A stretch of DNA of 64,000 nucleotides from Glycomyces albidus (GTDB lineage: Bacteria; Actinomycetota; Actinomycetes; Mycobacteriales; Micromonosporaceae), in NCBI RefSeq assembly GCF_009451885.1, contig NZ_WIAO01000012.1:1-64000 (forward strand), given 5' to 3'. The notes below the pieces were generated by a model that was not told the DNA's origin, ran no database searches, and saw nothing but the letters and a program-made list of their open reading frames with translations. The translations under genes and the position numbers were made by a program. This document shows, in pieces, positions 25,052 to 33,052 of this stretch. Positions within the stretch are counted from its first letter, which is position 1, and each line of letters begins with the position of its first letter.

Positions 25052-28000
25052 CCAGGAGAGCCCTGCTGGTCGCCAACGACAGCTACCACGACTCCTCCCT
25101 CAACGGACTCATCTCCCCGGAGACCGACGCCGTGGAACTCGGCGAGCTCCTCAAGGACCGGCGCGTCGGCGGGTTCGAGGTCGAGATCCTCGTCAACGAG
25201 TCGAAACTGACCGTCGAGCAGGCCATCGAGCGGCTCTTCGCCGAGGCCCGGCCCGACGACGTGGTGCTCCTCTACTTCTCCGGCCACGGCGTGCGCGACC
25301 GGCGCCGCCGCCTCCACTTCGCGGTGCCGAGGACCGACGTCCTCTCGGGCTTGGCCTCGACTTCGGTGTCGGCGTCCTTCGTCAAGGAGCGCATGGCCGA
25401 CAGCGACGCCGAGGCCGTCGTGGTCCTCCTCGACTGCTGCTACTCGGGACTGTTCACCGAGGACGGGCTCAAGTCGGGCCCGCAACCGGACATGGAGCAG
25501 GAGCTGCAGGACTTCGCCTCCGGCCGCGGCGTCTTCGTCCTCACCGCGACCGACGCGGTCCAGGAGGCGGCGGACGGCGTGCTCGACGCCGAGGGCGCCC
25601 CGGGCCAGTCGGCCTTCACCGCGGCGGTCGTGCACGGGCTGCGCAGCGGCGACGCCGACGTCCGCGGCGTGGGCTCGGTGACCCCCGACGACCTCTGGCA
25701 GTACGTGAGCACCGAGGTCCCCAGTCGCACCGACGGCCGCCAGACCCCCACCCAGTTCGGCCGCCTCGAATCGCCCATCGAACTCGCGCGCGTCGGATCG
25801 GGCGGGCCGAAGCTGTTCCTGGAGACCGGATCGCGGCTGAGCCTCGGACGGCTCACCGGGGAGTTGACCGCGACGCCGCTGCACGGCTTCCGCGCCACCG
25901 CCTGGGAGGGCAGCGGACGCCTCATCGTCCCCATCGGACAGGTCGTGGCCCACGGCGAGCGCAGCGAGACCATGTCGGTGAGCTTCGGACAGCGCGGCGG
26001 GCACATCCTGACCGTCGGCAAGATGGGCGCCGGCAAGAGCTCCCTGCTGCGGACCCTCGCCTGCTCACTCGCGATGACCCACAGCCCCAGCGAGATCGCG
26101 CTCGAATTCCTCGAATCCGGCGCGAACAAGCTCGGCTCCCTGCAAGCCCTCCCGCACGTCCGCAGCGTCGTCGGCGACGACGAGTCCGACGCCGTCACGG
26201 CACTCCTCGACCGGACCGAAGAACTCATCAAGCAGCGCAAGGCGCTGTTCCGCAAGCACGGCCTGGTCTCGACCGAGCACTTCCGCAACAGCCGCGGCAC
26301 CCTTCCCGAAGGGCCGCACCCGGACCTGGTGATCTTCATCGACCAGTGGTCGGACTTCGCCGGCGCGATCCCGAAGTTCGCGGCTCGTATCGAGCGCCTC
26401 ATCAACGTCGGCAGGGAGTTCGGCGTCCACCTCGCGGTCGCGACCCGGCGGCCCCTCGACCTGCCCCGGCCCCTCTTCGAACTCTTCGGCTCCTACATCG
26501 AACTCCGGCTCCCCGACCCCGACGACTCGCTGATCGACCCGGCGCTGTCCCGGCGCCTCCCCGAATCCGAGCCCGGCTGGGCGCTGATGAAGGGCCTCCG
26601 GTTCCGCGTCGCACAGCCGTTCCTCAGCGACGACTCGCCGCTCGAAGAGCCTTACATCGACGGCGCCGCCGAGATCATCGACAGGATCGACCGGGCGTGG
26701 ACGCCGGCGGGACCGGCCGCGCCGGCCGGCCGATGGCCGACGGCCACGTTCGCCGAGCCGGCCGGCCCGGAGGAGACCTCGCCCGACACCAAGGGCATCC
26801 GCCTCGCCGAGGTCCTCGGGTTCGAAGCGACCGAGTTCCGGCCTGGGACCCACTGGAAGGCCAAGCCCGCCGACGACTACCTGCGGGTGCCGATCGGCAT
26901 CGGCGCCTTCGGCCGCGAACCGCTCGCGCTGGACCTGAAAGAGGCGTCGCAAGGCGGCATGGGCCCGCACGGACTGCTGGTCGGCGCCACCGGTTCGGGG
27001 AAGTCGGAGGTGCTCCGCACCATCGTCGGCTCGCTGATCGCCACCCACTCGCCCGACGAGCTGAACCTCGTCCTCGTCGACTTCAAGGGCGGCGCGACCT
27101 TCGCGGCCCTCGACGAGCTGCCGCACGTGTCCGCGGTCATCACCAACCTCGCCGACGAGATGGAACTGGTCGACCGCATGGCCGACGCGCTCGAAGGCGA
27201 ACTGGTGCGCCGCCAGGAGGCCCTCCGGGCCGCCGGGAACTTCGCCAACCGCTGGGTGTACGAGCAGGCGCGCCTGACCGGGCAGCGTCTCGAGCCGATG
27301 CCGTCGCTCCTGGTCGTCGTCGACGAGTTCTCCGAGATGCTCGTGGCCAAACCGGAGTTCATCAACCAGTTCCTTTACATCGGGCGCATCGGCCGCTCGC
27401 TGGGCGTCCACATGCTGCTCGCCACCCAGCGGCTCGGCGACGGCAAGCTGCGGGGCCTGGAGGGGTTCCTGTCGTACCGGTTGGCGCTGCGGACCTTCAC
27501 CCAGCAGGAATCGCGCGCCGCCATCGGCTCGAACGCCGCCTCCGAGCTGCCGCCGGCCCCCGGCCACGGCTACCTCCAGGTCGGGACGCAAGAGCTGGTG
27601 CGATTCCGGGCCGCCTACAGCGGCACGGCGGTGCCCGCGACCGAACCGGGCTCGGGCGAGCCGGTGCGCAGCGAGATCGAAACCCTGGTCGAGCTGTCGA
27701 AAGGCAGAGGGCGCCCGGCTCGGCAGGTCTGGCTGCCACCGCTCGCGGAGCCCCCGAGCCTCGACCTCCTGCTCCCGCGGCTGACGGCCGACCCGGCACG
27801 GGGGCTTTCCCCCGGCGGCGGGGAGAGCTGGAAGTGGCGGCTGCGAGCCGTACTCGGCGAAGAGGACCGGCCCTTCGAGCAGCGCCGCGCTCCGCTCGTC
27901 GCGGACCTCGGCGGGGCCCAGGGGAACGTGGCGGTCGCCGGCGCCGCCCAGACGGGCAAGTCGACGCTGCTGCGGTCGATGATCGGCTCGCTCGCCCTCA

Positions 28001-29448
28001 CCCACACCCCACGCGAAGTGCAGTTCTACTGCCTCGACTTCGGTGGGGGCACCCTCCGCGCGCTCGCGGGCCTGCCCCATGTGGCAGGGGTCTTCGGCCG
28101 TCAGGACGATGAGGGCGTCCGGCGGACCCTCCAGGAGCTCACCGCCATCCTTGACGACCGCGAGACGCACTTCACCGCCAACGGCATCGACTCGATGGCG
28201 TCGTACCGGCGCTTGAAAGCCCAGGGCCGGTTCGCTGACGACCCCTTCGGCGACCTGTTCCTGGTCGTCGACAACTGGATGACGCTGCGCGAGGACTTCG
28301 AGCCGTTCGTGGACCAGGTTCGCGCCATCGGCAACCGCGGCTTGGCCTTCGGCGTGCATGTCGTCGTCACCTGCACCCGCTGGGGTGACATCCGCATGAA
28401 CATGCGCGACATGTTCGGCCTCAAGATCGAGCTGAAGCTCTCGGACAGCATGGAGTCCGAGATCGACCGCAAGGCGGCGGCGAACGTGCCTCCGAATCGG
28501 CCGGGGCGCGGACTGTCGCCGAACAAGCTGCACTTCCTGGCTGCGGTGCCGCGCATCGACTCGATCCGCGACGGCGATGACCTCCAAGCCGGCGTCGAGG
28601 ACCTCGTGTCGCGGGTCCGCGAAGCGTGGCCCGGGAGGCCATGCCCGCCGGTGCGGCTCCTCCCCAAGCGGCTGCCGGTCGCCGATTTCCTCAAGGCGGT
28701 CGACCGGACCCGGCCGGGCATACCGATCGGTCTCGACGAGGCCGGGCTCAAGCCGGTGCACTTGGACTTCGACAAGGACCCGCACCTGCTCGTCTTCGGC
28801 GACTCCGGAAGCGGCAAGACCAACCTGCTGCGGCATCTCGCCCGCGAGATCCGCGACGCCCGCGGCGAGCGGGACGCCAAGATCATCATGGTCGACTACC
28901 GGCGGGGCATGCTCGAGGAGATCGGCGAGCCGACCCTGCTCGACTACGCCATGTCCTCGAGCCAGCTGTTGGGGACCGTCAAGAACTTGAAAGGCCCGAT
29001 GGAGAAGCGCCTGCCGAGCCACGGTGTCACCGCCGTGCAACTGCGCGACAGGTCCTGGTGGACCGGTCCCGACCTGTACCTGCTCGTCGACGACTACGAC
29101 ATCGTGGCGACCAGGCTCAACCCGCTCGCGGACCTGTCCGATCTCATCGCGCACGGCCGCGACATCGGCTTTCACATCGTCGTCGCCCGACGCGCCTCAG
29201 GTGCCGCCCGATCGACGTTCGATCCGGTCGTGAGCCGGGTGAGCGAACTCGAATCTCCCCTTCTGGTCATGTCCGGCAGCCGGGGGCAAGGGGCCCTGTT
29301 CAACAAGGTGCGCCCCAGCCCGCAACCACCCGGGCGGGGGATCCTGCTGCGGCGCATCGAGGGCGAACAGGTGGTGCAGACGGCGCTGCTGCCGCCCAAC
29401 GGCTTCGCCGAGAAATCGCCGGTGCCCGAGGAGTCGGGCGGCTCGTAG
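25048..29448 (+). CDS. Caspase fused to four FtsK/EccC-type ATPase domains
   Basis: 1466 residues. Residues 1-240 are an EACC1-associated caspase-fold peptidase: His80 in 'YFSGHG' and Cys131 in 'LLDCCYSGLF'. Four FtsK/HerA-type ATPase domains follow. Walker A motifs are GKMGAGKS (324-331), GATGSGKS (646-653), GAAQTGKS (965-972) and GDSGSGKT (1251-1258). Walker B pairs are DQ (432), DE (759), DN (1075) and DD (1348). The last three domains resemble EccC D1-D3 of type VII secretion, including 'LVDFKGGATF' after the second P-loop. EccC's two N-terminal membrane helices and stalk are absent and replaced by the caspase plus an extra ATPase. No WXG100 or other ESX gene is nearby. Likely a soluble, ATPase-gated proteolytic effector; the trigger and substrate are unknown. 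Confidence 0.88.
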   Translation: MTRRALLVANDSYHDSSLNGLISPETDAVELGELLKDRRVGGFEVEILVNESKLTVEQAIERLFAEARPDDVVLLYFSGHGVRDRRRRLHFAVPRTDVLSGLASTSVSASFVKERMADSDAEAVVVLLDCCYSGLFTEDGLKSGPQPDMEQELQDFASGRGVFVLTATDAVQEAADGVLDAEGAPGQSAFTAAVVHGLRSGDADVRGVGSVTPDDLWQYVSTEVPSRTDGRQTPTQFGRLESPIELARVGSGGPKLFLETGSRLSLGRLTGELTATPLHGFRATAWEGSGRLIVPIGQVVAHGERSETMSVSFGQRGGHILTVGKMGAGKSSLLRTLACSLAMTHSPSEIALEFLESGANKLGSLQALPHVRSVVGDDESDAVTALLDRTEELIKQRKALFRKHGLVSTEHFRNSRGTLPEGPHPDLVIFIDQWSDFAGAIPKFAARIERLINVGREFGVHLAVATRRPLDLPRPLFELFGSYIELRLPDPDDSLIDPALSRRLPESEPGWALMKGLRFRVAQPFLSDDSPLEEPYIDGAAEIIDRIDRAWTPAGPAAPAGRWPTATFAEPAGPEETSPDTKGIRLAEVLGFEATEFRPGTHWKAKPADDYLRVPIGIGAFGREPLALDLKEASQGGMGPHGLLVGATGSGKSEVLRTIVGSLIATHSPDELNLVLVDFKGGATFAALDELPHVSAVITNLADEMELVDRMADALEGELVRRQEALRAAGNFANRWVYEQARLTGQRLEPMPSLLVVVDEFSEMLVAKPEFINQFLYIGRIGRSLGVHMLLATQRLGDGKLRGLEGFLSYRLALRTFTQQESRAAIGSNAASELPPAPGHGYLQVGTQELVRFRAAYSGTAVPATEPGSGEPVRSEIETLVELSKGRGRPARQVWLPPLAEPPSLDLLLPRLTADPARGLSPGGGESWKWRLRAVLGEEDRPFEQRRAPLVADLGGAQGNVAVAGAAQTGKSTLLRSMIGSLALTHTPREVQFYCLDFGGGTLRALAGLPHVAGVFGRQDDEGVRRTLQELTAILDDRETHFTANGIDSMASYRRLKAQGRFADDPFGDLFLVVDNWMTLREDFEPFVDQVRAIGNRGLAFGVHVVVTCTRWGDIRMNMRDMFGLKIELKLSDSMESEIDRKAAANVPPNRPGRGLSPNKLHFLAAVPRIDSIRDGDDLQAGVEDLVSRVREAWPGRPCPPVRLLPKRLPVADFLKAVDRTRPGIPIGLDEAGLKPVHLDFDKDPHLLVFGDSGSGKTNLLRHLAREIRDARGERDAKIIMVDYRRGMLEEIGEPTLLDYAMSSSQLLGTVKNLKGPMEKRLPSHGVTAVQLRDRSWWTGPDLYLLVDDYDIVATRLNPLADLSDLIAHGRDIGFHIVVARRASGAARSTFDPVVSRVSELESPLLVMSGSRGQGALFNKVRPSPQPPGRGILLRRIEGEQVVQTALLPPNGFAEKSPVPEESGGS

Positions 29449-29454
29449 CCGCCC
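29436..29454 (+). terminator. Hairpin across the caspase-ATPase stop codon
   Basis: GGGCGGC at 29436-29442 pairs with GCCGCCC at 29448-29454, with the loop holding part of the stop region. It lies just before the convergent aldo/keto reductase gene. Short stem, no T tract, so only a possible terminator. Confidence 0.4.
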
Positions 29455-29482
29455 GGCCGGGCCGCCACACGCCGCCCGCCGG

Positions 29483-30526
29483 CTACGCCGGCGCGACCGC
29501 GGGCGGGTTGAGCCGTGCGAACCCCGGCTGGCGCTCGTACGGGTAGTACGGGTACGGCGCGGTCTTCGCGCTGGCCTTGTCGAGCCGGGCGATCTGGTCG
29601 GCGTCGAGCTCCCAGCCGACGGCCCCGAGGTTCTGCCTGAGCTGGTCCTCGTCGCGGGCGCCGACGATGACCGAGGCGACGGTGGGGCGGCGCAGCAGCC
29701 AGTTGATCGCGATCTGCGGCACCGACTTCCCGGTCTCGGCGCTGATCTCGTCGAGCGCGTCGACGACGCGGTAGAGCGCCTCGTCCTCGACCGGCGGGCC
29801 GTACTGCGCGGTCTCGTGGAGCCGGCTTCCTTCGGGGACGGGCTGCCCGCGCCGGATCCTCCCGGTGAGCCGGCCCCAGCCGAGCGGGCTCCACGTCAGG
29901 GCCCCGACCCCCTGGTCGATCCCGAGGGGCATGAGCTCCCATTCGTAGTCGCGTCCGACGAGCGAGTAGTACACCTGGTGCGCGGCGAAGCGCGGCAGGC
30001 CGAGGCGGTCGGCGGCGTCGAGGCTCTTCTGGAGCTGCCAGCCGGCGTAGTTCGAGGCGCCGACGTACCGGATCTTCCCGGCCCGCACCAGGTCGTCGAG
30101 GACGGCCAGGGTCTCCTCGACCGGGGTGCCGGCGTCGAAGGCGTGGAGCTGGAACAGGTCGATGTAGTCGGTGCCCAGGCGGCGCAGCGCGGTCTCGACG
30201 GCGCGCACGAGGTGGATCCGCGACGCGCCCGCGTCGTTGGCGCCCTCGCCGATCGGGAGTCCGGCCTTGGTCGAGATCAGCGCCCGGTCCCGGCGCCCTT
30301 TGAGGGCCGCGCCGAGCACTTCCTCGGAGGCGCCGTCGGAGTAGACGTCGGCGGTGTCGAACATGGACATGCCGGCGTCGAGGGCGAGGTCGACCATGCG
30401 GCGGGCCTGTGCGACCCCGGTGTCGCCCCAGGCGCCGAAGAGCGGCCCGGAGCCGCCGAAGGTGCCGGCGCCGAAGGACAGGGCGGGGACGTGGAGGCCG
30501 GAGCGGCCGAGGCGGCGGTGTTCCAT
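29483..30526 (-). CDS. Aldo/keto reductase
   Basis: 347 residues of the AKR TIM-barrel: 'GMSMFDTADVYSDGASEEVLG' (in part, Asp and Tyr of the tetrad), Lys in 'ALISTKAGLP', His in 'YIDLFQLHAFD', and the NADPH-binding 'VGARDEDQLRQNL' near the end. It reduces aldehydes or ketones in the cytosol with NADPH. The divergent TetR gene and the palindrome beside the reductase start point to control by that repressor. Confidence 0.9.
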   Translation of the reverse strand: MEHRRLGRSGLHVPALSFGAGTFGGSGPLFGAWGDTGVAQARRMVDLALDAGMSMFDTADVYSDGASEEVLGAALKGRRDRALISTKAGLPIGEGANDAGASRIHLVRAVETALRRLGTDYIDLFQLHAFDAGTPVEETLAVLDDLVRAGKIRYVGASNYAGWQLQKSLDAADRLGLPRFAAHQVYYSLVGRDYEWELMPLGIDQGVGALTWSPLGWGRLTGRIRRGQPVPEGSRLHETAQYGPPVEDEALYRVVDALDEISAETGKSVPQIAINWLLRRPTVASVIVGARDEDQLRQNLGAVGWELDADQIARLDKASAKTAPYPYYPYERQPGFARLNPPAVAPA

Positions 30527-30540
30527 TGGAGGATCCCTTC

Positions 30541-30562
30541 TAAAGGAACTACGGTTCCGTTA
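30541..30562. promoter_or_regulatory. Putative TetR operator between reductase and regulator
   Basis: TAAAGGAAC (30541-30549) and GTTCCGTTA (30554-30562) form an inverted repeat matching at 8 of 9 positions around a 4-bp centre. It begins 15 bases from the reductase ATG and lies 55 bases before the tetR ATG, suited to repress both. Confidence 0.55.
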
Positions 30563-30616
30563 ACGTGAGGTCTAAGCTATCTCAGAACCGACGCTTAACG
30601 CAACTGGAGTCCCGTT

Positions 30617-32089
30617 ATGAATCAGGTCGCAGGCGCTCCCGGCACCTCCCGCCCCGGCGGGCGCACCGCCCGGGTCCGCGAGGCGGTGCTGCGCGCCGCT
30701 GGAGACGCCTTGGTGGAGAAGGGGACCGACCTCGACCTCGCCGAGGTCGCCCGCCGCGCCGGCGTCGGCAAGACCACCGTCTACCGCCGCTGGGGCACCG
30801 TCCCCGGTCTGGTCGCCGACATGCTCGCCGAGATGGCCGAGTCCTCGCTGCCGCGCGCCCGCACCGGAACCCTCGAGGGCGACCTGGCCGCGCAGGCGGC
30901 GCTCATCTGCAGAACTCTCACCGACGCGCGGCAAGGACCCCTGTTCAAGGCCCTGATCGCGGCCGCCGCCGCCGACGCGCACACCGCCGCGGCACTGCAC
31001 CGGTTCTACCGCGTCCGCATCGACGAGTGGTCCCCGTGCGTGGCCGAGGCCGCCGAGCGCGGCGACGTGCCCGAAGGGACCGACGCCGACGAGGTGATCC
31101 GCGCACTCTCGGCCCCGCTCTACTACCGGTTCCTCGTGAGCGGCGACCCGCTCGACGAGCGGGCCGCGCGGCGGGCCGCCGCCGCGGCCGCGGCGGCCGC
31201 GCGCGCCGGCGTGTTCGCGCGGTTATCCGAGCTGGTCGGTCCTGGCCCGCACGAACTTCGCGTGCCGCAGCCGCCCGTCCGGGGTGCGCGATGCGGCGGT
31301 CACCTCGACCTGCATCTCGGGCCGCACCCAGTGGACGTCCTTCGGCGGGTCGGGGACGGCGACCGCCGGCGCCCCGGTCTCGAGCGGTTCGAGTGCCGGC
31401 AGGACGTCCTCCGGTACGGTGCAGCGCCCGAGGTAGGCGAGCCCGTCCTCGGTGGCCTCGGCCAGCAGCAGCGAAGCGCCGCCGCCGGCCGTGCGCACCC
31501 ATCCGATCGCGGCGGCGTCGACGACCGACTTGTGCCGGTACTTGATCCAGTGCCGCGAGCGCCCGCTGACGTACGGGCTGTTCAGCCGTTTGGCGACCAC
31601 GCCTTCGAGGCCGTGCGCGAGGCTCGTCGCGATGATCGCGAGCCGGTCGTCGGACCACGGCGGCACCGTCCACCGCTCGCCGCTCAGACCGAGCCCGTCG
31701 AGGGTCACCCGGCGCTGCACGTACGGCTGCTTGCGCAGGTCGGTGCCGTTGTATCGCAGGACGTCGAAGACGAGCACGGTCGCCGGCCGGGTCGCCGCGA
31801 GCTCGTCGACCCTCCGCTGCGGGGTGCGCAGCCGGCTGACGGCGGCGGCGAAGTCGGGGCGGCGGCCGTCGAACACGGTGAGCTCGCCGTCGAGGAGCAC
31901 GTCCCCGAGGCCGCCGATCGCGGCGAGCTCGGGGAACTTGTCGGTCGCGTCGGTGCCGCGGCGCGTCACCAGGCGCCAGCGCCCGTCTCGGACGTCGCAG
32001 AGGACGCGGATCCCGTCCCATTTGAACTCGTATGCCCACCCGGCGCGGGCCGGCAGCGGCCCGGCCGACGCCAGCATCGGTGCAGGTAG
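30617..32089 (+). CDS. TetR-family regulator with no stop codon near its expected end
   Basis: The first ~200 residues are a TetR repressor: an N-terminal helix-turn-helix ('LDLAEVARRAGVGKTTVYRRWG', in part) and an alpha-helical C-terminal half ending 'AGVFARLSELVG' near 31245. Beyond that the frame stays open for 280 more codons, antisense to the ligase gene, to TAG at 32089. Those residues are arginine/proline-rich and look like antisense noise. Either the natural stop was lost, the sequence has a frameshift near 31200, or the protein really carries a long tail. ATG 30617 has GGAG eight bases before. It probably represses the divergent aldo/keto reductase. Confidence 0.6.
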   Translation: MNQVAGAPGTSRPGGRTARVREAVLRAAGDALVEKGTDLDLAEVARRAGVGKTTVYRRWGTVPGLVADMLAEMAESSLPRARTGTLEGDLAAQAALICRTLTDARQGPLFKALIAAAAADAHTAAALHRFYRVRIDEWSPCVAEAAERGDVPEGTDADEVIRALSAPLYYRFLVSGDPLDERAARRAAAAAAAAARAGVFARLSELVGPGPHELRVPQPPVRGARCGGHLDLHLGPHPVDVLRRVGDGDRRRPGLERFECRQDVLRYGAAPEVGEPVLGGLGQQQRSAAAGRAHPSDRGGVDDRLVPVLDPVPRAPADVRAVQPFGDHAFEAVREARRDDREPVVGPRRHRPPLAAQTEPVEGHPALHVRLLAQVGAVVSQDVEDEHGRRPGRRELVDPPLRGAQPADGGGEVGAAAVEHGELAVEEHVPEAADRGELGELVGRVGAAARHQAPAPVSDVAEDADPVPFELVCPPGAGRQRPGRRQHRCR

Positions 32090-32095
32090 GTCCAC
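31223..32095 (-). CDS. ATP-dependent DNA ligase (LigD/LigC type)
   Basis: 290 residues: adenylation motif I 'EFKWDGIRVL' with the nucleotide-binding Lys, motif 'LLDGELTVFDG', 'VLVFDVLRYNGTDL', 'EGVVAKRLNSPY' and 'RHWIKYRHK', followed by an OB-fold ending near 'HAKFVRART'. It is the stand-alone ligase module, lacking the polymerase and phosphoesterase parts of full LigD. It seals DNA breaks, most likely in non-homologous end joining with the divergent Ku encoded 79 bp away. The tetR frame runs antisense through the whole gene. Confidence 0.9.
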   Translation of the reverse strand: MDLPAPMLASAGPLPARAGWAYEFKWDGIRVLCDVRDGRWRLVTRRGTDATDKFPELAAIGGLGDVLLDGELTVFDGRRPDFAAAVSRLRTPQRRVDELAATRPATVLVFDVLRYNGTDLRKQPYVQRRVTLDGLGLSGERWTVPPWSDDRLAIIATSLAHGLEGVVAKRLNSPYVSGRSRHWIKYRHKSVVDAAAIGWVRTAGGGASLLLAEATEDGLAYLGRCTVPEDVLPALEPLETGAPAVAVPDPPKDVHWVRPEMQVEVTAASRTPDGRLRHAKFVRARTDQLG

Positions 32096-32174
32096 CGCCA
32101 GAGCCTACGGTCCGCAAGCGTGCAATGGTCACGTATCGCGCACATTCGATCACCGCGGGTGTCATGCTGTGGTG

Positions 32175-33035
32175 ATGGCGGGCATCTGGGACGGAGTGAT
32201 CGCGTTCGGGCTGGTGAGCATCCCGGTCAAGCTCCACTCGGCCACGCGCAGCCACGACCGCGGCCTGCACCAGTACCACGCCTCCGACGAGGGCCGGATC
32301 CGCTACCAGAAGGTCTGCGAGCTCGACGCCGAAGTCGTCCCGGAGGAGGAGATCGTCAAAGGCGTCGAGGCTGACGGCGAGGTGGTCCTCCTCGACGACG
32401 AGGACTTCGACGCCCTTCCGGTGAGCACCTCCAAGACCATCGAGGTCCTCGAGTTCGTGCCCGGCGAGCAGATCGACCCGATCCATTACGAGCGCTCCTA
32501 CTACGCCGAACCGGGCAAGGCCGCCGCCCGGCCGTACGTCCTGCTGCGCGAGGCGCTGAGCGAGTCCGGGAAGATCGCCGTCGTCAAGATCACCCTGCGG
32601 CGCAGGGAGAGCCTCGCCGTGCTCCGGCCCCGCGACGACCTGCTGCTCGTCCACACGATGATGTGGCCCGACGAGATCCGCGAGCCCGCCTTCACCGGCC
32701 TCGACGCCCAGGCCCGCGCCCAGGAGCTCGAGATGGCCGACGCGCTCATCGAGTCCCTGGCCGACGACTTCCGCCCCGACGAGTACAGCGACGACTACCA
32801 GGAGGCCCTCGCCGAGCTCATCGAGGCCAAGCAGTCCGGCCGCAAGGTCCGCAAGCGCGTCGAGGCCGAACCCGAGGCCAAGGTCATCAACCTGATGGAC
32901 GCCCTCAAGAAGAGCGTCGAGCACCAAGGGGGCGGGCGCCCCGCCAAGAAGACCGCGAAGAAGGCGGCCAAGAAGGCCGCGGGACGCAAGTCGACCGCCA
33001 AGAAGGCGACCGCGCGCAAACGCAAGAGCGCCTGA
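32175..33035 (+). CDS. ku: Ku DNA end-binding protein
   Basis: 286 residues, opening 'MAGIWDGVIAFGLVSIPVKLHSAT' (in part), the classic bacterial Ku start. 'LHQYHASDEGRIRYQKVCELD' (in part) and 'ELEMADALIESLADDF' follow. The last 50 residues are Lys/Ala-rich repeats (KKTAKKAAKKAAG-type), a basic tail that aids DNA threading. Homodimers ring DNA ends and recruit the ligase encoded divergently. ATG 32175, or GTG one codon earlier; no strong ribosome-binding site. Confidence 0.95.
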   Translation: MAGIWDGVIAFGLVSIPVKLHSATRSHDRGLHQYHASDEGRIRYQKVCELDAEVVPEEEIVKGVEADGEVVLLDDEDFDALPVSTSKTIEVLEFVPGEQIDPIHYERSYYAEPGKAAARPYVLLREALSESGKIAVVKITLRRRESLAVLRPRDDLLLVHTMMWPDEIREPAFTGLDAQARAQELEMADALIESLADDFRPDEYSDDYQEALAELIEAKQSGRKVRKRVEAEPEAKVINLMDALKKSVEHQGGGRPAKKTAKKAAKKAAGRKSTAKKATARKRKSA

Positions 33036-33052
33036 CGCCGCGGCCGCCGCAC

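Noticed and set aside
26065-29175. A 1036-residue minus-strand frame antisense to the caspase-ATPase gene
   Set aside because: Low-complexity Glu/Arg/Gly/Val composition and no motif; the plus-strand frame has four clear P-loops.
25048-29448. Calling the gene an ordinary ESX secretion EccC
   Set aside because: It lacks the two N-terminal membrane helices, has a caspase and a fourth ATPase domain, and has no EccB/D/E or WXG100 genes nearby.
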